IMG/VR virus record: IMGVR_UViG_3300006059_000120
Span: 1 to 21,398 of that record
Reading direction: 5' to 3' (one strand)
Source of the DNA: a virus
Length of the DNA stretch: 21,398 bases
Made by a program: the position numbers and the translations under genes. The notes under the pieces were generated by a model. That model made no database searches, was not told where the DNA came from, and saw only the letters and a program-made list of their open reading frames with translations. This document shows, one piece after another, positions 1 through 6,637 of this stretch (positions within the stretch are counted from its first letter, which is position 1; the number at the start of each line of letters is the position of its first letter).

Positions 1-801
1 CTGGACCCGGCAGAGTTCAAGGTAGCCAGCTTGGACGAGGCCTCGATTCTACGCGGATTCGGCGGAACAAAGACTTTCCGCGAAGTCATGCGTCTGTTTA
101 CTGGCGAAGGTTCGCCGTCCACTGGAAAGCGTAACAACCGCGAAGATGGTAAGACGGTTATGGGACTGCACCGCGCTGGATACGACGTGACCGGAGTGGA
201 CATCAAACATCAGCCTCGCTACCCGTTCCGCTTCATTCAGGGCGATGCGCTCGCGCAAGACCTGTCTGGATATGACTTCGTGTGGGCATCGCCACCCTGC
301 CAAGGATACAGCGCGCTCAAGACGATGCTGAACGCCAGAGAACATCCTAAACTGATTGAGGAAGTCCGCGCCATGCTGACGGCATGGGGTGGCCCGTGGA
401 TAATCGAGAACGTGGAGGGAGCAAAGAACGAACTCCGAAACCCGGTGATGCTTTGCGGGAGTATGTTCGGGCTGGAATCCAACGGCTTCCAGTTGCGGCG
501 TCACCGCTACTTCGAGTCTAATGTGCCGCTCACCGCTCCCGGCCCGTGCCGCCACGCGGCTAAAACGCTCGGTGTGTATGGCGCGAAGGTGAGAGACATC
601 GCCAAAGAGAAAAGGCACTACGGCCAGCCAAAGGAAACGCGAGGAAAGCCGGTCGGCGTGGTGCTGCCCCAGGCGTGGGGATTCGAGGCGATGGGGTGCG
701 ACTGGATGAAGATAGAAGAAGCCAGCGAAGCCATCCCGCCCGCGTTTTCCGAATACCTCGCTCGGCAAACCCTGCGCGTGACTGCGAGGCACAACGAATA
801 G
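1..801 (+). CDS. C5-cytosine DNA methyltransferase, phage type, possibly partial at the left edge
   Basis: Transfers a methyl group from S-adenosylmethionine to cytosine C5 in DNA; in phages this usually protects the genome from restriction. Counting from the TTG at 31, I see GVDI (motif II, residues 55-58), ASPPCQGYS (motif IV, nucleophile Cys90), ENVEGA (motif VI, 126-131), RRHRYF (motif VIII, 156-161) and a motif X-like IPPAFSEYLARQ near the end. Motif I, normally DLFCGAGG just before GLHRAG, is degenerate: RLFTGEGS (residues 21-28), then about 15 residues that do not fit the family. The frame is open to the window edge, so the true start may lie upstream; TTG 31 and ATG 88 (just before RLFTGEGS) are the internal options. 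The family call is firm, but activity is doubtful because of motif I. Confidence 0.85.
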   Translation: MDPAEFKVASLDEASILRGFGGTKTFREVMRLFTGEGSPSTGKRNNREDGKTVMGLHRAGYDVTGVDIKHQPRYPFRFIQGDALAQDLSGYDFVWASPPCQGYSALKTMLNAREHPKLIEEVRAMLTAWGGPWIIENVEGAKNELRNPVMLCGSMFGLESNGFQLRRHRYFESNVPLTAPGPCRHAAKTLGVYGAKVRDIAKEKRHYGQPKETRGKPVGVVLPQAWGFEAMGCDWMKIEEASEAIPPAFSEYLARQTLRVTARHNE

Positions 802-892
802 CTCTGCCATGCGCGACCCACGACTCACGATTTCACTGCCAGCGCCAACGCGCATTGGCAGCAGCGTCTTGTTAGCAGGCGAAAAATAAACC

Positions 893-2242
893 ATGAAATA
901 TCTCTGCAATGTATCTGGCGGCCTCTGCTCGTTTTGGGCGTGGCACAGAACCGTCCAGCGCTACGGCGTGGAGAATGTCGTGCCCATCTTCGCCGATGTG
1001 ATGATAGAAGATGCTGACCTCTACAAATTCAACGAGCAAGCCGCGCAACTGCTCAAGAGTCCAATCACTAGAATCAGTCTCGAAATAACACCGTGGGAAC
1101 TATTCCGGCGCGAAGGACTGCTAGGCAATAACCGCTTCCCGATCTGCTCCGTAAAACTCAAACGCGAACCGCTCAATGCGTGGATGGCTTCAAGATACGA
1201 ACTCGACCACCGCCAGACAAATGCGCTGATGGAAGACGGAACTGTGGTGCTCGGATTCGATTGGACGGAACATCATCGCGTGGACGAATTTCAAGCGGAA
1301 CATCCGACATGGCGCGTGCTCGCGCCGATGACGGAAGAACCGCTGTGGGATAAATGCCGGATGCTGGCCGAAGCTGAAAAGCTCGGCTTCGAGCGCCAAC
1401 GGCTCTACAAACTCGGCTTCCCGCACGCGAACTGCGGCGGTGGCTGCGTCAAGGCTGGAATCTCTCATTTCGTGAACCTCTACTACCGACTGCCGGAAGT
1501 GTTCTGGCAATGGGCGGCGGAAGAACTCTACACGCGGGAACGGGTCTGGCTGCTCTGCGTCAATGAATTGGCCGACGATAACACAGCAGCAGGACATGGA
1601 GACGAACGGCCCGAATGGCAACGCGGGAACGTATCTGGCCGGCATGGTGAAGTTGTGGCCGACGATGACGATCAACGAGGCGGAAAATTCAATCAGCCCG
1701 TCGCAAATAACACGCAATACCCCCCCCCCTTGGAGCAGCCGCAGCACTGGCCGACTCCGCAAGCAATGGAAGGAACCAAAGTGACTGGAAAAGAGAACCA
1801 AGACAGCCTGACGAAGCGCATGAGGTTTGGCCAAGCAGACCAGGACAACCGCAATTCGGATGGGAGCCGCCGCGAGTTGTGGGCGACGCCGCGCAGCGGA
1901 AAAGTGACGGACGAAACTCTGGAGTCGTGGACGGAGCGCAACGAGGCGGGCGATGTGGCGACGATGCCGCTGACGCTGCAAGCGAAAGCATGGTCAACGC
2001 CTCACCAGAATTGCAACACCGGAGCGGGACAATCTCCGGAGAAACAAGGCGCTCCGAATCTTCAGACGCAAGCTGCGGGCAAGCTGAATCCTCATTGGGT
2101 ATCCTGCCTAATGGGCTACCCGCCGCTCTGGTGCGAGCTTGGCCGCAAGTTCACAACCGCGTTGGGCAACTCAAAGGCTACGGCAACGCCATCGTCCCAC
2201 AAGTCGCGCAAATCTTTGCAAGGGCAATCAAAAACCAACTGA
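893..2242 (+). CDS. PAPS-reductase-like (PP-loop) domain fused to the C-terminal part of a C5 methyltransferase
   Basis: Residues 1-210 look like the phosphoadenosine-phosphosulfate reductase family found in phages: a PP-loop-like SGG at 8-10, a FAD near 33-35, a conserved GNNRFPICSVKLK block (78-90) and a HANCGGGC cysteine cluster (178-185). Such domains bind ATP or PAPS; the substrate here is unknown. From RERVWLL (215-221, like methyltransferase motif VIII) the protein resembles only the tail of a C5 methyltransferase and has no catalytic PCQ of its own. As sequenced, the frame passes through 10 C (1720-1729) and then reads WPTPQA, LWATPRSG and LNPHWVSCLMGYPPLW (about 398-413), also typical of phage methyltransferase tails, ending at 2242. 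One more C would instead give a motif X-like GNAIVPQVAQIF end at 2250. The PP-loop call is good; the C-terminus is unsettled. Confidence 0.75.
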   Translation: MKYLCNVSGGLCSFWAWHRTVQRYGVENVVPIFADVMIEDADLYKFNEQAAQLLKSPITRISLEITPWELFRREGLLGNNRFPICSVKLKREPLNAWMASRYELDHRQTNALMEDGTVVLGFDWTEHHRVDEFQAEHPTWRVLAPMTEEPLWDKCRMLAEAEKLGFERQRLYKLGFPHANCGGGCVKAGISHFVNLYYRLPEVFWQWAAEELYTRERVWLLCVNELADDNTAAGHGDERPEWQRGNVSGRHGEVVADDDDQRGGKFNQPVANNTQYPPPLEQPQHWPTPQAMEGTKVTGKENQDSLTKRMRFGQADQDNRNSDGSRRELWATPRSGKVTDETLESWTERNEAGDVATMPLTLQAKAWSTPHQNCNTGAGQSPEKQGAPNLQTQAAGKLNPHWVSCLMGYPPLWCELGRKFTTALGNSKATATPSSHKSRKSLQGQSKTN

Positions 2243-2250
2243 AACCATGA
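1711..2250 (+). pseudogene. Out-of-frame C5 methyltransferase C-terminus (alternative end of the preceding gene)
   Basis: This frame has no start of its own but is open from 1711 to the TGA at 2248-2250. It reads ADSASNGRN, GQPQFGWEPPRVV and then GYGNAIVPQVAQIFARAI, the usual motif X end of C5 methyltransferases. It joins the upstream frame (which reads VVADDDDQRGG just before) if the poly-C run had 11 instead of 10 bases. Its stop overlaps the next start by ATGA, the spacing used throughout this operon, which supports it as the ancestral or alternate reading frame. It could be a sequencing error, a fixed frameshift or a phase-variable end. Confidence 0.5.
1720..1729 (+). repeat. Poly-C homopolymer tract (10 C) within a coding region
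   Basis: Ten consecutive C lie in the middle of the methyltransferase-like half of the preceding gene. Gain of one C switches translation between two long open frames, both with methyltransferase-tail features. Runs of this length are prone to polymerase slippage and to sequencing error. Confidence 0.9.
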
Positions 2251-2447
2251 CCGACCAACCTTTCAAATCGCCAATAGACGAAGCCGCCGCGATTGACCGG
2301 CTGCTCGAAAGCGACTTGGCAAAGAAGCTCGAAACTTACAGCCAGCCGAGACTCGCCAGTTTCAAATCCGACGCCATGAAAGCGCGGGCGCAAATCCGGT
2401 TATCCACATATTCACAACCTTGTTCACATGAGCAAAACAACCGATAA
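2247..2447 (+). CDS. Small hypothetical protein (66 aa)
   Basis: Starts at an ATG that overlaps the TGA at 2248-2250 of the alternative methyltransferase frame (ATGA), and ends 20 bases inside the next gene; this tight packing is the main reason to call it. The N-terminal half is charged and probably helical (DEAAAIDRLLESDLAKKLE). The C-terminal part is encoded by DNA that also holds three DnaA-box-like sites, so its amino-acid sequence may be constrained by the DNA. I recognise no family. Confidence 0.55.
   Translation: MTDQPFKSPIDEAAAIDRLLESDLAKKLETYSQPRLASFKSDAMKARAQIRLSTYSQPCSHEQNNR
2400..2428 (+). promoter_or_regulatory. Cluster of three DnaA-box-like 9-mers
   Basis: TTATCCACA at 2400-2408 is a perfect consensus DnaA box. 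It is followed by ATATTCACA (2408-2416) and TTGTTCACA (2420-2428), each one mismatch from the relaxed consensus TTATNCACA, all in the same orientation within 29 bases. This could recruit host DnaA for phage replication or regulate the adjacent early genes. I see no obvious AT-rich unwinding region directly beside it, so origin function is uncertain. Confidence 0.45.
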
Positions 2448-2652
2448 AATCTGCGAGAATTGCCATTTCTGGGTGCGCTGGCAAAAACAGCCAGATCCCT
2501 CTATCACCGTCGGCCAATGCCGCAAGAATCCACCGGCAGACCACATGCGACCCGATGGCCGCATGAAAACACACTGGCCTTGCACTCAATCCACTGACTT
2601 TTGCGGAAAATTCAAACATCGAGACAACCAAAACAACGCCGTTCCCGCTTAA
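2428..2652 (+). CDS. Small Cys-rich, zinc-ribbon-like phage protein (74 aa)
   Basis: Contains CENCHFW near residue 10, GQCRKNPP near residue 30 and WPCTQSTDFCGKF near residue 50. This spacing of C-x2-C, a single Cys and C-x6-C is typical of short phage and prophage proteins thought to bind zinc; their role is not known to me. The ATG at 2428 lies inside the end of the previous gene and directly after the last DnaA-box-like site. It ends 4 bases before the next ATG, so it is part of the early operon. Confidence 0.75.
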   Translation: MSKTTDKICENCHFWVRWQKQPDPSITVGQCRKNPPADHMRPDGRMKTHWPCTQSTDFCGKFKHRDNQNNAVPA

Positions 2653-2656
2653 TTAT

Positions 2657-3085
2657 ATGGAATCACTCGACAATAGTTTCTGGCAAGGAATCATTTTGAA
2701 GCTCTCGTTCAAGCCCGAAAAGGTCAAGCGAACCATGGCCGCGCTGATCTACGTCGGCTTGACGGGAGCCAAGTTCACAACTGACATCGTCCCTAAATCC
2801 ATCTGGGAAGATAACACCACATCCGGCTGCGCCGTCAGAATGTTGTCAGGCGCAAAGCGAGGCCTGGGCTTTCTGCAATGTATTGGCCGCGTCCCGTCGC
2901 CCGCCAAGACGCGCCACGGCGCAGAGGTCAAGGAGTGGCGGTTACTACCAGAAAAACGATCTTTGGCGCTCACTTGGCTTGAACGTAATGGATTCGACTT
3001 GCCAACAAACGACACCGACATTCAGCGCGAATTGTTTTCAATTTCAACCTCCCTCGCCCAAAACGGAGAAATTCAACCAGCTTAA
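2657..3085 (+). CDS. Hypothetical early protein (142 aa)
   Basis: No family recognised. It is a soluble, mixed alpha/beta protein without signal peptide or membrane segment; residues 20-60 (from KVKRTMAALIYVGLTG) could form a small globular domain. It has no Shine-Dalgarno sequence and starts in the TTATATG context common in this window. It lies 4 bases after the Cys-rich gene and 9 before the next gene, within the block leading to the replication gene, so a role in early metabolism or replication is possible by position only. Confidence 0.65.
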   Translation: MESLDNSFWQGIILKLSFKPEKVKRTMAALIYVGLTGAKFTTDIVPKSIWEDNTTSGCAVRMLSGAKRGLGFLQCIGRVPSPAKTRHGAEVKEWRLLPEKRSLALTWLERNGFDLPTNDTDIQRELFSISTSLAQNGEIQPA

Positions 3086-3094
3086 TCACATCTT

Positions 3095-3322
3095 ATGGCA
3101 TCCGCACTTAAATACATACGACTCACATTTTCAATTGGTGACAACGAAGACATGGCCCGAAATGTCAAAGAGCGTTCCGCCAAAGGTGGTTTCAACTTCG
3201 TCTTGTTGAACGACAAGACGGTCAGCTTCTGCGCCACGCGCAACTACAAAGGCTTGACCGAAAATGGACATGCTTCTTTCGACCAAATTTATCAACTGCA
3301 AAAACAATGTGGAATCATCTGA
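3095..3322 (+). CDS. Small hypothetical protein (75 aa)
   Basis: Starts at ATG 3095 in the local CTTATG context. The sequence suggests a small fold with several beta strands (YIRLTFSI, GGFNFVLL, KTVSFCAT) and no membrane segment. Between two other small early genes; no family recognised. Confidence 0.6.
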   Translation: MASALKYIRLTFSIGDNEDMARNVKERSAKGGFNFVLLNDKTVSFCATRNYKGLTENGHASFDQIYQLQKQCGII

Positions 3323-3330
3323 TTTATTTT

Positions 3331-3624
3331 ATGACACGCTCACAACGCATCTCAAAGCTATCAAACGCCATTAAAGCATATCGTGGTCGTCACGTTCCAG
3401 CTCCTGGCGGAAAGCGTAAATGGCTGCACTCTCCGCAGCTCGCCAGACGCGCTGACATTGTTCGTCACCTTGTTGAACTTGGCAGAACACAAGAACAGAT
3501 AGAATTAGACGCGATGATGATTGATTCATTTTCGCACGTCAGCCAGTTTGAACAGTGGATCAAGTCTTTTGAAACAAAGTCGGCTCTTGATTCCACGCTC
3601 GAAGCGGAAAGGGCTGCAACATGA
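3331..3624 (+). CDS. Small basic hypothetical protein (97 aa)
   Basis: I chose ATG 3331 (MTRSQRISKL) over ATG 3307 because 3331 follows the TTTTATG context used by neighbours and avoids overlap with the gene before. The N-terminal half is basic and helical, and the middle (RRADIVRHLVELGRTQEQIELDA, residues about 42-64) could hold a small helix-turn-helix, but I cannot name the family. Its TGA overlaps the ATG of the replication gene (ATGA at 3621-3624), which argues for translational coupling with it. Confidence 0.65.
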   Translation: MTRSQRISKLSNAIKAYRGRHVPAPGGKRKWLHSPQLARRADIVRHLVELGRTQEQIELDAMMIDSFSHVSQFEQWIKSFETKSALDSTLEAERAAT

Positions 3625-4382
3625 AGCCCGACGCATATTCGCGTTATTACGGCAACGATTTTGAGTCCGCAACAAAGGGCTGGCGTCCTGAAGTCAAGTG
3701 GGCTTACTGGTCGTGCCTTTGGTATTACCGATCTCATACGCACTGCACCGGCCTGGCAGACGATAACGACTTTCTGCGCCGACTTTGCGAATGCGACGCC
3801 GCAGACTGGATGCGAACCAAGGGATTGATTTTTGACAATGACCGATTCTTCAAACTCATTGATGGAAAATGGCACCAGTTGCGAGCCGCACGCGATTACG
3901 CCGACGATTGTGCTGACTACAAAAAACAATGCGAGCGAACCGAAAAAGCGCGAGCAAACAACCCAGACAACCAAATCGGACAGCAGCGTCGTAAAGCTGT
4001 CACAGGGTCTGTGACAGCACCTGTGACAGGTCCAGTTACAGGGCAACAACCAGAACCAGAACCAGAACCAGAACCAAAAGAAGAACAAGAATCTTTCGAC
4101 AAAGCTTCCCGCCGTGGTTCGTCTAGTTCAGAAAAAAAGACATCAAATCACCCGACAAAGCCGAAAAAGCTTTCAGAACGGCAAAAAGACATAGCCGATA
4201 AGTTTGAGGCTTGTCTTGGTGATGAGTGGGTCAACGATGCCGGCAAATGGATTGGTCGCATCAAGTCTGATACAGGCAAGGCCGAACGGGTCGCCAACGA
4301 GGTTGCCAACGCACAACGCGAAGGCCGCATTGCAACAACTCCGGCACGCTACGCCGAAGACACATGGAATCGCTTCAAATGA
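3621..4382 (+). CDS. YdaU/DUF1376-type phage replication protein
   Basis: The N-terminal 110 residues (YYGNDFESATKG, TGLADDNDFLRRLCECD, GLIFDNDRFFKLIDGKWHQ) match the DUF1376/YdaU family, phage proteins that sit where lambda O does and are thought to act in replication initiation. A low-complexity linker follows: four VTGS/VTAP/VTGP/VTGQ units, then repeated Glu-Pro. The C-terminal domain is basic and helical (KLSERQKDIADKFEACLG onward). As in lambda O, the linker DNA consists of short tandem repeats that could be an origin. Starts with an ATGA overlap and ends with an ATGA overlap at 4379. The N-terminal family is clear to me; exact biochemistry of the family is not established. Confidence 0.8.
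   Translation: MKPDAYSRYYGNDFESATKGWRPEVKWAYWSCLWYYRSHTHCTGLADDNDFLRRLCECDAADWMRTKGLIFDNDRFFKLIDGKWHQLRAARDYADDCADYKKQCERTEKARANNPDNQIGQQRRKAVTGSVTAPVTGPVTGQQPEPEPEPEPKEEQESFDKASRRGSSSSEKKTSNHPTKPKKLSERQKDIADKFEACLGDEWVNDAGKWIGRIKSDTGKAERVANEVANAQREGRIATTPARYAEDTWNRFK
3997..4044 (+). repeat. Four 12-bp iteron-like tandem repeats (candidate phage replication origin)
   Basis: Units at 3997-4008, 4009-4020, 4021-4032 and 4033-4044 carry the cores CTGTCACAG, CTGTGACAG, CTGTGACAG and CAGTTACAG. The first two form a perfect 10-bp inverted repeat with a 3-base loop (3996-4005 and 4009-4018), and the third unit lies in a 13-base palindrome (4020-4032). In lambda, iterons for the O protein lie inside gene O, and the arrangement here is the same. 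The A-rich DNA after 4074 could be the unwinding region. Confidence 0.5.
4051..4074 (+). repeat. Hexamer microsatellite, CAGAAC x4
   Basis: Four exact CAGAAC units encode the Glu-Pro stretch of the replication protein linker, directly downstream of the iteron-like repeats. Could expand or contract without breaking the frame. Confidence 0.85.
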
Positions 4383-4849
4383 ACACAACACACAAAGGCA
4401 AGCCAGAGTTCAAGGAAGACTTCATCAGCGAGAAGCGCGATCCAACCGTGCCCACCGCCACCGACTTTGATTGGGATGAAGTGTTTCGCGAGATGGGCGA
4501 ACTATCCTCTGAAGACAAAGCATCTGTCGCCATCGTCATTCGCAAAATCTTCCTATGGGTCACGGCCGTAAAGCTCAATCGTCGCAACACGCAGAAAATG
4601 GTTGGCCGCCGCTTCATCGCGCTGGCCTGGGTGCTCGACCCATCCCTGTTTGAAGACTCGCCTTCACTTGAATCGTTGGGAAAAAAAATAGGATGCAAAA
4701 AGATGTGGATGCTGTCAGGCCAAGTCACAAAAGACATTGGCATTCACAACCACGGACAAGACCATGCGTGGAACAGGGGCGAATCAGATAAAAATAAGGC
4801 AGTCTCTCCAAAAAAAACAAAGGAATCTTTTTTAGAACATAACACCTAG
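4379..4849 (+). CDS. Putative helix-turn-helix DNA-binding protein (156 aa)
   Basis: Start chosen at ATG 4379, which overlaps the replication gene's TGA (ATGA), rather than the in-frame ATG at 4364. The N-terminal 30 residues are charged and probably flexible. A helical middle (residues 35-90) leads into SLESLGKKIGCKKMWML near residue 100, which looks like a helix-turn-helix (ASLAKxLG-type first helix, then a recognition helix). Could regulate early genes or assist the replication protein. The HTH is by eye only; no family named. Confidence 0.6.
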   Translation: MNTTHKGKPEFKEDFISEKRDPTVPTATDFDWDEVFREMGELSSEDKASVAIVIRKIFLWVTAVKLNRRNTQKMVGRRFIALAWVLDPSLFEDSPSLESLGKKIGCKKMWMLSGQVTKDIGIHNHGQDHAWNRGESDKNKAVSPKKTKESFLEHNT

Positions 4850-4937
4850 GCTGGTTCCAAAGAAGACCCAACCTTTCGCAACCGAAGTAAAAATCTGATT
4901 GTCCCATGTTACTTAACATTTCAAACACAAAAATAAA

Positions 4938-5222
4938 ATGAGCAAACAAACAAAAATCGCGGCGTTAGGCTTTATCGTCCTGTGGGATGACAAAATGGGC
5001 GTGAACTGCCCAATGGGATGGGATTCCGACTGCGCGGGGGCAATCTGCTGCATGACTGACTCTGTAGCGATATTCCATAACCGAAAGTCCGCATGGAAAG
5101 CCATAGACATCTCAACAAAGTATGCGCTGCTCTGCCGTGCCCAAGGAAAGCCGGTAAATATGGACTTCCTTGGTGCGTGCCGGAAAAACCTGCGCGTCGT
5201 GCCGTGCAAGCCTAATTTATGA
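4938..5222 (+). CDS. Small Cys-containing hypothetical protein (94 aa)
   Basis: Starts in an A-rich, SD-less context after an 88-base gap with no feature I can support. The first eight residues (MSKQTKIA) nearly match those of the next gene (MSAQTKIA), and the DNA is the same at 20 of the first 23 bases, but the rest is unrelated. Several cysteines (NCPMGW, DCAGAICC, LCRA, ACRK, PCKP) suggest metal binding or a small disulfide-free Cys cluster; function unknown. Its TGA overlaps the next ATG (ATGA). Confidence 0.6.
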   Translation: MSKQTKIAALGFIVLWDDKMGVNCPMGWDSDCAGAICCMTDSVAIFHNRKSAWKAIDISTKYALLCRAQGKPVNMDFLGACRKNLRVVPCKPNL

Positions 5223-5716
5223 GCGCACAAACGAAAATCGCCTGGTGTGACAGCACGCTGAATCCGTGGCGCGGATGCGACAAAGTAAGCGCCGGATGTG
5301 CTAATTGCTATATCACCACCACCACACCGTTTCGTGTCAGCGGACAGAAGCACGGCGATCCGCGCATTAAAATTGAGTCGTTTGTAAAGAATGCGCTGGC
5401 GTTCAACCGTAAGCCGTTGATTTGTGACGAGTGCGGAGGAGCGTTTAAGGACAACCTCACTTCACATATTCGCGCCGATGGTAAAGATGCAGACAAGTAT
5501 TGCTGCACAGGAAAATCCTATCACCGCCGCCGCATCTTCTCGCTCTCGCTGGGCGACTGGTTGGATGACGAGGTGCCGATTGATTGGCTGGCGGAAATGC
5601 TGGACACCATCCGGCAATGCGACCAGGTGACGTGGATTCTCTGCACCAAGAGGCCGCAGAATTGGAAAGACAGGATTACAAAAGTCTATTCAGGAGATTT
5701 GGCGACTATCCCCTGA
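5219..5716 (+). CDS. DUF5131 (phage Gp37/Gp68) family protein, C-terminally truncated
   Basis: The N-terminus (TKIAWCDSTLNPWRGC, then SAGCANCY) is the hallmark of the DUF5131/Gp37-Gp68 family, with a C-x6-C-x2-C cysteine set at residues 20-30 reminiscent of Fe-S enzymes. An extra C-x2-C (residues 69-72, LICDECGG) sits in the middle. The conserved block WILCTKRPQNW near residue 145 normally sits around mid-protein and is followed by about 100 more residues with a SCEPLL motif. Here the frame stops 20 residues later and nothing family-like follows, so the gene looks truncated and may be inactive. The family's reaction is unknown to me. Confidence 0.75.
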   Translation: MSAQTKIAWCDSTLNPWRGCDKVSAGCANCYITTTTPFRVSGQKHGDPRIKIESFVKNALAFNRKPLICDECGGAFKDNLTSHIRADGKDADKYCCTGKSYHRRRIFSLSLGDWLDDEVPIDWLAEMLDTIRQCDQVTWILCTKRPQNWKDRITKVYSGDLATIP

Positions 5717-5753
5717 CGGCAAGTAACGGATATTTTTGAAACGTGATAAAAGC

Positions 5754-6002
5754 ATGACATGGCAAGGTCAAAAGTTAAGTCGAAGTTTCTCCGGCTGTTA
5801 TGGCTGGCGTCGAATCCGCCCGCGCAGTCCGCGAAAACAACTCGCCCAAAACGTCGCAACCCGGCGCAGCAATTTATCGCGACGATATACCTGCCGTTCG
5901 TGTGGCGTTAAATGCAGAACATCCAAAACAAACAGAGGCGCAAGAACAATATGTCTGGCCTGTGAAAATATCTACAAGCCGGGTTGCTACGCCGCTGATT
6001 AA
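5754..6002 (+). CDS. Possible small zinc-ribbon protein (82 aa)
   Basis: The only clue to function is a C-terminal C-x2-C...C-x2-C pattern (YTCRSCGVKC, then TICLACEN), which could be a zinc ribbon. The N-terminal half is Arg-rich and shows no family. ATG 5754 preferred over TTG 5736. The stop lies 5 bases before the terminase small subunit start, consistent with operon packing. Two other frames are also open through part of this region, so this could be a decayed stretch left after truncation of the DUF5131 gene rather than a real gene. Confidence 0.4.
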   Translation: MTWQGQKLSRSFSGCYGWRRIRPRSPRKQLAQNVATRRSNLSRRYTCRSCGVKCRTSKTNRGARTICLACENIYKPGCYAAD

Positions 6003-6007
6003 AAAAT

Positions 6008-6637
6008 ATGAATCCCCAACCGGAAGGGCCATCACTATCGCCGGAGCAGGCGAAAATCTTGCTTAAAGCCGATCTCGCTAACCTAGAGAAAAAAGTTAAT
6101 AACGGAAAACCATTGTCGTCTAAAGAACGCACGTTTTTGCAAAGCTCGCTTGCCGGCGGAAAGGTTTCAACGGCTGAATTTGTCAACAACATCGTCGAGC
6201 TTGCAGAAATACTTGGCGTCTCGCGCAAGACAATTCAACGCTGGCGGGAGTTGGACGATTGCCCTGAACCACGGCCAGACGGTCGTTGGCATGTTCCGGC
6301 CTGGCGCACGTTCAAGCTGATGCGTCAGGGCAAAGACACTGAAGACGACGACAATCAAGTCACGCAGTCGCAGGCTCGCGCCAAGCAAATACTGCTTCAA
6401 AACGAACGGCTGGCGATGAGGATTCTTGCGGAGAAAAAAGAACTCATCCCGAAGACTATTGCACAACAGATCTTCTCAAAGCTAATACTTGCGGCCAAGA
6501 CGCGAAGCTTTTCCAGCATAACCCGATTCGTGACGCTGGCGCGAATGTCGCCGGATTCAAACACCGCCGCTGAAGAAATCCGCAAGGAAATGATTTTAAT
6601 TTGGAAAGAGTTGGAGGACGGCAAATGGCGAAAGTAG
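6008..6637 (+). CDS. Terminase small subunit (Nu1-like)
   Basis: Binds the phage DNA packaging site and recruits the large subunit. A helix-turn-helix at residues 63-84 (VELAEILGVSRKTIQRW) followed by PEPRPDGRWHVPAWRTF matches the winged-helix DNA-binding domain of lambda Nu1-type proteins, where the last part forms the wing. The rest is charged and helical, with a probable oligomerisation and large-subunit contact region at the C-terminus. At 209 aa it is close to the family size of about 180-200. Overlaps the large subunit gene by 13 bases. Starts at ATG 6008 in an A-rich context. Confidence 0.8.
   Translation: MNPQPEGPSLSPEQAKILLKADLANLEKKVNNGKPLSSKERTFLQSSLAGGKVSTAEFVNNIVELAEILGVSRKTIQRWRELDDCPEPRPDGRWHVPAWRTFKLMRQGKDTEDDDNQVTQSQARAKQILLQNERLAMRILAEKKELIPKTIAQQIFSKLILAAKTRSFSSITRFVTLARMSPDSNTAAEEIRKEMILIWKELEDGKWRK
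6613..6617 (+). promoter_or_regulatory. Shine-Dalgarno site for the terminase large subunit
   Basis: GGAGG lies 7 bases before ATG 6625, inside the small subunit gene. It is one of few good Shine-Dalgarno sites in the window and fixes this start over the in-frame upstream TTG at 6601. Confidence 0.7.

Noticed and set aside
49-909. 286-aa open frame on the minus strand
   Set aside because: It is the antisense of the methyltransferase gene, which has clear family motifs; its own translation has no recognisable motifs.
1190-1981. 263-aa open frame on the minus strand
   Set aside because: Antisense of the PAPS-reductase/methyltransferase gene, low-complexity Arg/Val/Phe-rich translation, no motifs.
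3465-4088. 207-aa minus-strand frame beginning with Phe-Trp repeats
   Set aside because: The Phe-Trp repeat is just the reverse strand of the CAGAAC microsatellite; shadow of the replication gene.
5800-6066. 88-aa + frame overlapping the terminase small subunit start
   Set aside because: Overlaps a well-supported gene, has no motifs, and runs into the terminase gene by 59 bases.
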